The translations under genes and the position numbers were made by a program. Under the pieces are notes generated by a model. That model made no database searches. It was not told where the DNA came from and worked only from the letters and a program-made list of their open reading frames with translations. Shown piece after piece: positions 15,545 through 22,641 of a stretch of 27,290 nucleotides of DNA (its first letter is position 1; each line of letters begins with the position of its first letter). The stretch comes from CAYGUK01 sp964352985 (GTDB lineage Bacteria > Pseudomonadota > Gammaproteobacteria > JAHCLG01). The stretch covers positions 1 through 27,290 of the forward strand of contig CAYGUK010000051.1 in assembly GCA_964352985.1 (NCBI GenBank). The letters run 5' to 3'.

Positions 15545-15841
15545 GTGTTACGGATAACTAAACCATTTTTGTTAATAATTTTTTTCGTATTTTTCGAGTG
15601 GCAAATTGTATTCGGCCAAGTTCGGTTTTTAAAAGAGCATCAACGATTATATTATTCACAGATCATTGAGATTGCACGTGACCAATTATTTTTTATTGGT
15701 AGCGCTTTATTTCAAGCACAACCTGCTTGTTATCATATGCAAGCAGGCGATATGGTGGTGTTTGTAAATATTCGTGGTTCTTACGCTGAATTTATGAATA
15801 TGCGAACTAAGACATTATGTAAAGTGCAACGTATACGCTAA
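15545..15841 (+). CDS. Small secreted protein of unknown function
   Basis: A 98-residue protein with GTG start (15545) and GAAGAGG upstream. Residues 1-24 form a long hydrophobic signal peptide or anchor (LLIIFFVFFEWQIVFG). The remainder is basic and holds two cysteines (C62 in QPACYHM, C92 in TLCKVQ), which could form a disulfide in the periplasm, and a beta-like MVVFVNIRGSYAEFMNM. I do not recognise a family. It ends 2 bp before the end of the convergent lipase gene and has its own 89-bp upstream gap, where a TATACT is visible. Confidence 0.6.
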   Translation: MLRITKPFLLIIFFVFFEWQIVFGQVRFLKEHQRLYYSQIIEIARDQLFFIGSALFQAQPACYHMQAGDMVVFVNIRGSYAEFMNMRTKTLCKVQRIR

Positions 15842-15843
15842 TG

Positions 15844-17172
15844 TTAAAGTGTTTTTAATTGAAAAACTTTATTTGTTTGTTCGCGTCGAATATTAATATC
15901 GACCAATAAAGTTCGATTTTCTTGAAATAATAATGGCACTTGTTGATGATCTAACATGAGTGCGCCGACTGCGTTTTTTCCAAACGTACGATAACCCACT
16001 AAACCGTTTTGTAATAATTCTGGCATGGCAGTGAGACTAATATTTAATCGTGGGCAACAAGCATTAAACAGCGTATTTAAAATAGTACAATTAATTAATA
16101 AACTGCGATAACTATAATTATCAACATAAGCGTGAACACTTTGAATCACTTCAGTGTGAAAGCGTTCTGCAAGCCATTTATTTTTTTTTTCTTCAGCATA
16201 AAATTCAAGAAAGAAATCTTTTACTTGATTACCATGTTGGTCATGACAGTAACAAACGGTATTTTGATATCCTTGACTATTTAAAGATGTTTTACCGTTT
16301 GCCATTACGCGAACATTATTTTGAGCGAGTGTTTTTATCCATTGATTAAAATTTTTGTCATCAACGTTTAACGCATTAATAATAGTAGGTAGCGTATCTT
16401 TGTTACGATAACCACCATCATTGCCGGTAATGGAAGGATGATTTTCACCATCGATGACACCAAAAGCCAAATTTCCTTTTGATGGTGTTATTTTAAATGT
16501 TGGATTTTGCGGATCGGTTAAAAAATCGATTTCACAATACGCAGAATTCATATTCGCTGTTGAAATTCTGACGACACCATCTGTGCCGGGTTCATTTGCG
16601 GCAGCGGCAATGCCCGTTAAACCATGATTTCCCACTAATACCGTACAAAGAATTTTACCTGCGCCATAAAAATTTTGCGTGCCAAATCGATCTTTAAAAG
16701 CTAAATCCCAAGTATAAGGACTAGCAATTTCTAAAGCTTTTAAAATATTAGTACCTGTTTGAAAAAGTTTTTGGCCACGCCAACCCTTGATAATTCGGCC
16801 AATTAAGGAACGACCTTTTTGTGCCAACGGAGATCCAAAATTAGCCGGGGCTAACATAACTAAATTTTTAATCGGTGCAGTAGTGCCAGTATAATAGCGC
16901 GCAAGCCATGCGCGAATGATTAAGCCACCCGTAGAATGAATAACGGCATCAACACTAAACGCTTCTGTGGGCAATTTTTTATTAAGCCAAGCTGTTTGCA
17001 TCGCATCGATTAAATCATCCATGATGAAATCATCATCTAATGAAATATAATCAGCGAGGTTAATCAAGGTATATTTGCGTTTTGTTGCAGTTGCAAGTTG
17101 TTCGCCCATTTTTATAAATGAACGAGCGTTATCGCTCCAGCCGTGGATAATGACAAGTGGTTTATTGGCCAT
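15844..17172 (-). CDS. Lipase-like alpha/beta hydrolase
   Basis: A 442-residue alpha/beta hydrolase without signal peptide. It starts PLVIIHGWSDNARSF, an oxyanion-hole motif with HG. The nucleophile elbow is VIHSTGGLI with S80; the usual first Gly of GxSxG is Ile here. A likely acid is D198 in NEPGTDGVVRISTANMN and the histidine is H245 in GENHPSITG, both in the order found in PGAP1-like and LCAT-like lipases that act on lipids or triacylglycerols. The last about 170 residues (from GGYRNKD) form an extra beta-rich domain I do not recognise. AGGAAAAAGGA precedes the ATG. It is probably a cytoplasmic or effector-like esterase; substrate unknown. Confidence 0.8.
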   Translation of the reverse strand: MANKPLVIIHGWSDNARSFIKMGEQLATATKRKYTLINLADYISLDDDFIMDDLIDAMQTAWLNKKLPTEAFSVDAVIHSTGGLIIRAWLARYYTGTTAPIKNLVMLAPANFGSPLAQKGRSLIGRIIKGWRGQKLFQTGTNILKALEIASPYTWDLAFKDRFGTQNFYGAGKILCTVLVGNHGLTGIAAAANEPGTDGVVRISTANMNSAYCEIDFLTDPQNPTFKITPSKGNLAFGVIDGENHPSITGNDGGYRNKDTLPTIINALNVDDKNFNQWIKTLAQNNVRVMANGKTSLNSQGYQNTVCYCHDQHGNQVKDFFLEFYAEEKKNKWLAERFHTEVIQSVHAYVDNYSYRSLLINCTILNTLFNACCPRLNISLTAMPELLQNGLVGYRTFGKNAVGALMLDHQQVPLLFQENRTLLVDINIRREQTNKVFQLKTL

Positions 17173-17289
17173 TCCTTTTTCCTACAAGTAAAGGATATCA
17201 TTTAAAATCAATTCGCATATATTTTAACATTGAAATAATAAAATGCGATCTTATTTAAAGACTAATACGTGTAAATAAGGAAGATTAAA

Positions 17290-18183
17290 TTGTTAAATCA
17301 ATTACGACTGAGCACTCAAATACTTTTTGCAAAAGGTGACATAGAAGCAAAAGCAAATATTTTATATCTTGCACCTCATCCTACACAATCGCATCTTGCT
17401 ATTGTTATTACTGATGTAACGCCTTTTCATCCTCGCGATTATAATTGGCCTGACCATCCCGCAGATAAAGGCAATTTAATTATCGATGAAGAAACAATTG
17501 AAATTACAGATTGTATTATTGTCGCGCGAAATCTTGAGACAGGTGAGTTGTTTGTCGATCAAGACATTCCGATTAAACGCGGTGCATTAAATTGGATATT
17601 TCTCGTTGGCCATGTTTTTTCGGCTCAACATGCTAACACTTTATCAATAGAAAATTCGGTTACGTTACAAGTTGATTATTTTTATCGTCAGCAATTAAGT
17701 TTTAGCCATAGCCTCGATCATATTGCGACACTCGCTTTGAATGCTGCGACAAATGATTATTGGAAGAAAGAAGTTAGCAAAGATTCTTTAGGTCATTTTA
17801 GTTTAGACAACTTAGCACTTAAAGAATCTCGGATATCTTGTGATGGAAGTCAAGATGTCTATCGCTTAGGTAAATCAATAAAGAAAAAAGGATTTAATCG
17901 TGAAGAGTTTTATCAAAATATTAAAATAATCGAGCAAAATATTAATAATATTTTTCAATCTTGGTTAGAAGAAGATTGTCACATCACGATGATACCTGAA
18001 GTTTCTAGGCTTGATGACCCACGGATTTGGCACGCAACAATTGCAGGGCAAAAAGCAGCGATCTCTTGTGGTGGAAGCCACGTGAAAAATTTTTCGATTA
18101 AAGATAAAATGATCAAAATTAATTTAATTCCTGACCAACAAGCAGAACAATGCTTGATGAAAATAAATTGGAGAAACGCATGA
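17290..18183 (+). CDS. AlaX-like alanyl-tRNA editing (tRNA_SAD) protein
   Basis: A 297-residue stand-alone relative of the editing domain of alanyl- and threonyl-tRNA synthetases. The four zinc ligands are in place: HxxxH in FSHSLDHIATLAL (H140, H144) and CxxxH in SCGGSHVKNFSI (C260, H264), the latter matching CGGTHV. The N-terminal domain (TPFHPRDYNWPDHPADKGNL) corresponds to the beta-barrel usually reading FYPTGGGQPxDxG, which is clearly diverged. Such proteins hydrolyse Ser- or Gly-tRNA(Ala). Start TTG 17290 with AAGGAAG at 17278-17284. Its TGA overlaps the ATG of htpX, with GGAG inside its 3' end serving htpX. Substrate specificity is not clear because of the diverged N-terminus. Confidence 0.82.
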   Translation: MLNQLRLSTQILFAKGDIEAKANILYLAPHPTQSHLAIVITDVTPFHPRDYNWPDHPADKGNLIIDEETIEITDCIIVARNLETGELFVDQDIPIKRGALNWIFLVGHVFSAQHANTLSIENSVTLQVDYFYRQQLSFSHSLDHIATLALNAATNDYWKKEVSKDSLGHFSLDNLALKESRISCDGSQDVYRLGKSIKKKGFNREEFYQNIKIIEQNINNIFQSWLEEDCHITMIPEVSRLDDPRIWHATIAGQKAAISCGGSHVKNFSIKDKMIKINLIPDQQAEQCLMKINWRNA

Positions 18184-19046
18184 ACATGATAAAAACAGGA
18201 CTTCTATTAGCTGGATTAACAGCATTATTACTCATGATAGGAATGTTATTAGGTGGCCGAGTGGGTTTAATTATTGCTTTAATATTAGCTGTGGTGATGA
18301 ATTTTAGTGCTTATTGGTTTTCAGATAAAATTGTTTTAAGTATGTATCAAGCACAAGAAATAAATCCCAATGATGCAACGGGTTTATTTGAAATAGTAGA
18401 TAAATTAGCTAAAACGGCAAATATTAAAACGCCTAAAATTTATATTATTGACGATCCCCAACCCAACGCATTTGCCACGGGCCGTAATCCCCAAAATGCG
18501 AGTGTCGCTGTGACAAGTGGTATTTTGCAACAACTCAATAGCCAAGAATTAACAGGCGTCTTAGCGCATGAATTAACGCATGTATTGCATCGTGATACCT
18601 TAATTATGACAGTATCCGCAACGATTGCAGGGGCTATTTCCATGATTGCGAATATGGCCATGTGGTCTTCATTATTTGGTGGTGATCGAGAAGAGGGGGC
18701 AGGTTCTGTTATCGGTGGTATTTTAATGATGTTTTTAGGACCAATGGCTGCGGGATTGATTCAAATGGCGATTTCGCGTTCACGAGAATATGCGGCAGAT
18801 GCGGGTGGAGCAAAACTTTGCGGTCATCCATTATGGTTAGCCAGCGCCTTAGAAAAAATAGAACAAGCAAAAGACAACACTTATTCAGCAAATAGTGAAG
18901 CGCATCCTGCTATGGCGCATCTCTTTATTATCAATCCGTTACATAGTCAAAAGTTAGTAGAGTGGTTTTCTACTCATCCCAGTACAAGCGATCGGATTAA
19001 ACGATTACAGGACATGGCACAAAATGGTGAATATGATTTCTCATGA
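18180..19046 (+). CDS. htpX: Membrane zinc metalloprotease HtpX
   Basis: M48 protease of 288 residues that clears misfolded inner-membrane proteins alongside FtsH. Two N-terminal helices (about 5-50), the zinc motif LAHELTHVLHRD (H130, E131, H134), two further hydrophobic segments (about 145-165 and 175-198), and the third ligand E203 in SRSREYAADAGGAKL are all typical. The PNAFATGRNPQNASVAVTSGIL stretch is also a family mark. Start set at ATG 18180, overlapping the stop of the tRNA-editing gene as ATGA with GGAG 8 bp upstream; the longer frame from 18150 has no ribosome site. Both genes deal with protein quality, so coupling may be meaningful. Confidence 0.94.
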   Translation: MNMIKTGLLLAGLTALLLMIGMLLGGRVGLIIALILAVVMNFSAYWFSDKIVLSMYQAQEINPNDATGLFEIVDKLAKTANIKTPKIYIIDDPQPNAFATGRNPQNASVAVTSGILQQLNSQELTGVLAHELTHVLHRDTLIMTVSATIAGAISMIANMAMWSSLFGGDREEGAGSVIGGILMMFLGPMAAGLIQMAISRSREYAADAGGAKLCGHPLWLASALEKIEQAKDNTYSANSEAHPAMAHLFIINPLHSQKLVEWFSTHPSTSDRIKRLQDMAQNGEYDFS

Positions 19047-19054
19047 AAAGTATT

Positions 19055-19090
19055 AATGATTTTATTATCATTTAGCCTATAAGTTTTTTT
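19055..19090 (+). terminator. Weak possible terminator after htpX
   Basis: AATGAT (19055-19060) pairs with ATCATT (19067-19072), followed about 10 bases later by a run of eight T. The stem is short and AT-rich. Tentative. Confidence 0.3.
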
Positions 19091-19198
19091 TCCACAATTT
19101 TAACGAGTGGTAAAACTATATAAAATCGAGAATAATAGACCGGTGTTTATTTACACTATTTCAGTAAAATAACATCATTTTGGTAGAGAGGAAAAATA

Positions 19199-20245
19199 AT
19201 GAAGTTAATTAAATATACCCTAAAGCCTATATTAGTTTTTATGATATTAAGTTTTACGAGTCATCTCCAAGCTAAAACATTCGAACTACCACCCGGTGGT
19301 CATAAAGTTGTGGGAGATGTTTTCACGATTAAAGCGAAAGCAGGTGATACATTATATCGTATTGGCCAACGATACGATCTTGGTATTTATGAAATGATTG
19401 AATCTAACCCACGGATCAATCCACAACATAAAATTAAATCAGGTACGTTGGTTGTGATTCCTGATCGTTTTATTTTACCTGAAACACCAGAGGGTCTGTA
19501 TCAAGGTGTTTTTATTAACTTAGCTGAATTACGTTTATATTATTATCCACCTGGACAAAATGTGGTGAAAACCTATCCTATTGGTATTGGTCGTAGAGGT
19601 TGGAAAACACCCGTCACGCCAATTGGGCAACCCGCTAGAATTACAGAGACGGTAAAAAATCCAACTTGGAAACCAACAAAAAGTATTCAAGCAGCTCACT
19701 TTAAAACAACCGGAAAATATTATCCTGATGTCGTCGAAGCAGGTCCCAATAATCCGTTAGGTAAATTTAAAATTCGCACTAATTTAGATAATGGTCGCTA
19801 TTTAATTCATGGCACAAATGATCAGTCCGCAGTAGGCCGTCGAGTCAGCTCAGGTTGTATTCGTATGTGGCGTGCTGATATTAAAGATTTATACGATGCA
19901 ATTATGATGGGTAAAAAATCGAGTTTACACGATGGTGATCAACTCAATGACGAAGGTAAATTAATGCCTGTTTCTGTTTGGTTAGCAAGAAATCAATCAC
20001 CAGAAGTCAGAATTATAAATTCACCATATCGTGTTGGTGTTGCCAATGGTAAAGTTTTATTAGAAGCACACATGCCACTTTCTGATGACGAATATCATCC
20101 GCAAAAAGATACCTCAAAAGCGATGGCAATTTTACGTCAACAAGCATCTAAATATCGTTATAACATTAATTGGCGCGAAGCCCTTGAAGTAGCGAAAAAT
20201 CAAAATGGCATTCCAACCCCTGTAGGTGTGGTTTCAAGATTTTAG
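19199..20245 (+). CDS. L,D-transpeptidase with LysM domain (YkuD family)
   Basis: Periplasmic cysteine transpeptidase of 348 residues, in the group of E. coli ErfK/YbiS/YcfS/YnhG. Signal peptide residues 1-25 (SHLQA), LysM peptidoglycan-binding domain about 41-88 (TIKAKAGDTLYRIGQRYDLGIYEMIESNP), then the YkuD domain about 100-232. The catalytic motif reads HGTNDQSAVGRRVSSGCIRMW with H204, C220 and R222. It makes 3-3 cross-links in peptidoglycan or attaches a Braun-type lipoprotein; neither partner is visible here. A C-terminal extension of about 115 residues follows the catalytic domain. GAGAGG precedes the ATG. It stands alone between its own 150-bp upstream gap and a hairpin at 20281. Confidence 0.93.
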   Translation: MKLIKYTLKPILVFMILSFTSHLQAKTFELPPGGHKVVGDVFTIKAKAGDTLYRIGQRYDLGIYEMIESNPRINPQHKIKSGTLVVIPDRFILPETPEGLYQGVFINLAELRLYYYPPGQNVVKTYPIGIGRRGWKTPVTPIGQPARITETVKNPTWKPTKSIQAAHFKTTGKYYPDVVEAGPNNPLGKFKIRTNLDNGRYLIHGTNDQSAVGRRVSSGCIRMWRADIKDLYDAIMMGKKSSLHDGDQLNDEGKLMPVSVWLARNQSPEVRIINSPYRVGVANGKVLLEAHMPLSDDEYHPQKDTSKAMAILRQQASKYRYNINWREALEVAKNQNGIPTPVGVVSRF

Positions 20246-20280
20246 ATAATATAAATTGAAGTATTAAAATTAATTTAAAA

Positions 20281-20344
20281 GACATATCAAAAACGGCGTG
20301 GGATTTTAGATTTATTATCAAATCTTACACGTGATTGATATGTC
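20281..20344. repeat. Long imperfect hairpin after the L,D-transpeptidase gene
   Basis: GACATATCA (20281-20289) pairs perfectly with TGATATGTC (20336-20344). Inside, ACG pairs with CGT and GTGGGATTT with AAATCTTAC (two G-U pairs as RNA), so most of the 64 bases fold into one arm with a loop of about 13. Flanking TTTAAAA and TTTTAAA extend the symmetry beyond a small bulge. It starts 35 bp after the stop and is followed by ATTGTTTT, so it may be a terminator, a small RNA or a miniature mobile element. The whole gap 20246-20520 has no gene. Confidence 0.6.
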
Positions 20345-20406
20345 ATTGTTTTAAAGTTTCTAGCTTGAGAGATCCGCCATAGCGTGATGAGTTCAAGTTT
20401 CGCTAC

Positions 20407-20429
20407 AATCAATTTTGTGTGAATTGATT
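20407..20429. repeat. 8-bp inverted repeat upstream of the PPTase gene
   Basis: AATCAATT (20407-20414) and AATTGATT (20422-20429) form a perfect inverted repeat with a 7-base gap, about 90 bp before the phosphopantetheinyl transferase start. Possible operator or end of the preceding structured element. Confidence 0.4.
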
Positions 20430-20461
20430 AAAATATGACAGAAAATCGTATGTTTTAAGTA

Positions 20462-20494
20462 TTTACATGGACGTCACTTATCCGTTAAGATAAG
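20462..20494 (+). promoter_or_regulatory. Promoter with overlapping inverted repeat before the PPTase gene
   Basis: TTTACA (20462-20467) and TAAGAT (20486-20491) with an 18-bp spacer form a plausible sigma-70 promoter. CTTATC (20477-20482) and GATAAG (20489-20494) make a perfect inverted repeat overlapping the -10, a good place for a repressor. Not tested against any regulator. Confidence 0.45.
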
Positions 20495-20520
20495 GTCAGA
20501 TAGCGAACAGGAATGGTGTA

Positions 20521-21276
20521 ATGGAAATAGTCGAAGAACGCTGGCAGTCAGCGAATGATTCTGTATCCCTAAATAAATCAGACCTGCATATTTGGCGGGC
20601 AGATTTACCTCAAGATGAAGCACGTAGTGAAATTTATTGGCGCGTTCTCAATGAGGAAGAACGTCAACGTGCTTCCCGTTTTAAATTTGCTAAGCATCGC
20701 AATCGATTTATTATCGCACGCGGAATATTACGATTTTTATTAGCGGATTATTTATCCTTATTGCCGCAGGAAGTTAATTTTCAATATAGCGCTCACGGTA
20801 AACCTGAAATCGCCCCAGAACAAAATCCAGATTCTTTACGTTTTAATTTATCACATTCACATGATATGGCGACTTATGTTTTTGCTTATCGATATGATGT
20901 TGGTATCGATGTTGAATATTTATTACACGATTGTGAAGCGAATGAAATTGCAAAACGGTTTTTTTCTGAAAAAGAATATGAAGAATATTGTCTTGTGCCA
21001 GATGAGTTTAAACAAATTGCATTTTTTAATGCTTGGACAAGAAAAGAAGCTTTCATTAAAGCAGTAGGGCAAGGACTCTCTTACCGGTTATCAAAATTTG
21101 CGGTGACACTCACTCCCGGCCAGCCGGCTCGTTTGCTCAATATCGAAAGCGATCCCAATGCCGCGGCGGGTTGGAGTTTACATGCTTTTGAACCTAACGA
21201 AAATTATGTTGCAGCAATTGCGGTTAATCGCCCGAATTATTCTCCCCATTATCTGCAATGGCGTCATTTTGCTTAA
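20521..21276 (+). CDS. Sfp-type 4'-phosphopantetheinyl transferase
   Basis: A 251-residue enzyme that moves the 4'-phosphopantetheine arm of coenzyme A to a serine of a carrier protein. All three motifs are present: GKP (93-95) with LRFNLSHS (106-113), VGIDVEYL with the magnesium ligands D130 and E132, and FFNAWTRKEAFIKAVGQGL (E176, K180). The length fits the two-domain Sfp/Gsp type used for polyketide and non-ribosomal peptide synthetases, not the short AcpS. No such synthetase, nor any carrier protein, is seen in this window, so its target lies elsewhere. AGGA lies about 10 bp before the ATG. Confidence 0.93.
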   Translation: MEIVEERWQSANDSVSLNKSDLHIWRADLPQDEARSEIYWRVLNEEERQRASRFKFAKHRNRFIIARGILRFLLADYLSLLPQEVNFQYSAHGKPEIAPEQNPDSLRFNLSHSHDMATYVFAYRYDVGIDVEYLLHDCEANEIAKRFFSEKEYEEYCLVPDEFKQIAFFNAWTRKEAFIKAVGQGLSYRLSKFAVTLTPGQPARLLNIESDPNAAAGWSLHAFEPNENYVAAIAVNRPNYSPHYLQWRHFA

Positions 21277-21402
21277 TTAAAAACATGTGATTATATACGG
21301 TGGCAATTGACAAACTAAAAATCCCATCCGCATTACCCACTAAATTACCCCAAAATTATGCCTTTTTTTTTAATTCAATTTCATCTAAACTACGTATTAA
21401 AC

Positions 21403-21429
21403 ATCATCCATTCTTGTAGAATGGATGAT
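21403..21429. other. Perfect 12-bp hairpin in the leader of the small-protein operon
   Basis: ATCATCCATTCT (21403-21414) and AGAATGGATGAT (21418-21429) form a perfect stem with a 3-base loop, about 80 bp before the 51-aa ORF. No T-run follows on either strand, so it is not a standard terminator. It could be an mRNA leader structure, an operator, or part of a small RNA. An unused AAGGAG follows at 21434-21439. The rest of 21277-21510 shows nothing else clear. Confidence 0.55.
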
Positions 21430-21510
21430 TAGCAAGGAGCATTAATTCAACATTCTAATTTAATTTTTTGATAATGGATTTCAATAATTTAAACAATAAA
21501 GGTGACTCTG

Positions 21511-21666
21511 ATGAAAACAAATACCCAAAAAATTCAATTACAAAAATTTTACAAAGATACAACCCCAAATCAATTACGTGAAATCGCTAAAGAAACCAAT
21601 GCATTAATGGCAACTTATATTAGCCAACTCAGCCAAGTGAAAAAAAATAATATTACAGAAAAATGA
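21511..21666 (+). CDS. 51-residue small protein, coupled to the M29-like gene
   Basis: A short ORF with ATG at 21511, preceded by AAAGGTGA with correct spacing, and stop TGA at 21664-21666. That stop overlaps the ATG of the next gene (21663) as ATGA, a strong sign that it is translated. The product is hydrophilic, Lys/Gln/Asn/Thr-rich and probably helical: it starts MKTNTQKIQLQKFYKDTT, continues PNQLREIAKETNALMATYIS and ends in KKNNITEK. There is no cysteine, signal peptide or membrane segment. I do not recognise a family. It may be a small binding partner of the next protein or a peptide substrate for it; both are inference. Confidence 0.65.
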   Translation: MKTNTQKIQLQKFYKDTTPNQLREIAKETNALMATYISQLSQVKKNNITEK

Positions 21667-22625
21667 TTATTGCTAATACAGATGCATTAGCACACTTTAA
21701 ATATTACTTAGAAAAACATCCGGAAATCGAAGACAAGACCCACTTTAATATTGGTTTTGTCTTCGATGAAGATTACCAATTCATTGTAGAATATTATCAA
21801 CAATATAATAATAAGTCTGTGTGTTATGCTATCAATTCAAATGAGCTGATAAATGTTGATCAACGTTTATTATTAAAAGCCGATTTAGTTGTCGTTTTAT
21901 TTGATCGTTTTCGTTTAAACTTTGATGAAGAAAAGTATGAAAATAAACTTCATCCCTTACAGGCATTGATTAACGATCACATTGCAAAAGTTGTGATGTT
22001 AGTTGATTTGGGTGAACAATTTAACGAAGTCTATTACCACTCACCTAAAAAATTGAATGAATTAAACTTACAGTTGCAACAACGCTTGGTTGAAGGTAAG
22101 CATTTACATATCACGGATAAAAACAAGAGTCATATCGACATCGATATTTCTGCTAGTTCTAAATGGACAAATTTAAACGGTCTCGCTTATGGTGAATGTC
22201 TACCCGCTGAAGTTGCAGGATTATCTAGAAAAATTAATGGCGAATTATATTTCACCGGAGCAATATTAGCTAAAGTACCTTTTATCGAAAAATATGGATT
22301 AATTACCTCACCCATTCATTTAACAATTGAGAAAGGTAGAATTATTGATTTTAAGTGTGACGATAAAGAACTTTATGAAGATTTAGAGTTTTATTTTAAT
22401 CATCACGATAATCATCGCGACATTGAAGAAATCGGTTTTGGGACAAACATCGGATTATCCCAACTCTATCCGATTAATGCCTCATTTATAGAACGCACCC
22501 CAGGCTTGCATTTTGGATTATCCGGTAAGCTTAGCAACACTTTTCATATGGATTTAATATTTGATTCCGCAATTATTTCACTTGACGATAAAATCCTTTA
22601 TGATGGCAATTATCATTTTTCCTAA
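21663..22625 (+). CDS. Reduced M29 aminopeptidase-like protein
   Basis: A 320-residue protein whose C-terminal half follows the pattern of the M29 (AmpS/AmpT) aminopeptidases. Visible equivalents of the metal ligands are E178 in AYGECLPAEVAG (GEVFTAP in the family), E256 in IEEIGFGTN, H283 in TPGLHFGLSG, and H295 and D297 in FHMDLIFD. The end, LDDKILYDG, matches the family's DELxIDG. The spacing from H283 to H295 is 12, against about 30 in AmpT, and the whole is about 90 residues shorter, so the fold is trimmed and the metal site may or may not work. The N-terminal half has ADLVVVLFDRFRLNF, similar in kind to the M29 first domain. Probably cytosolic. It overlaps the small ORF before it and is 16 bp from the hydrolase after it. 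Confidence 0.7.
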   Translation: MIIANTDALAHFKYYLEKHPEIEDKTHFNIGFVFDEDYQFIVEYYQQYNNKSVCYAINSNELINVDQRLLLKADLVVVLFDRFRLNFDEEKYENKLHPLQALINDHIAKVVMLVDLGEQFNEVYYHSPKKLNELNLQLQQRLVEGKHLHITDKNKSHIDIDISASSKWTNLNGLAYGECLPAEVAGLSRKINGELYFTGAILAKVPFIEKYGLITSPIHLTIEKGRIIDFKCDDKELYEDLEFYFNHHDNHRDIEEIGFGTNIGLSQLYPINASFIERTPGLHFGLSGKLSNTFHMDLIFDSAIISLDDKILYDGNYHFS

Positions 22626-22641
22626 ATCTTAGAGTGAAGTT

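Noticed and set aside
17211..17250. TCGCAT/ATGCGA pair in the gap before the tRNA-editing gene
   Set aside because: Six-base arms with a gap of about 24 bases are weak in AT-rich DNA, and there is no other sign of function.
18440..18891. Antisense frames over htpX
   Set aside because: htpX has all zinc ligands, and these frames have no start signals or domain likeness.
21473..21580. Alternative 35-codon frame from the ATG at about 21473
   Set aside because: It lacks a ribosome site and overlaps the better supported 51-aa ORF in a different frame.
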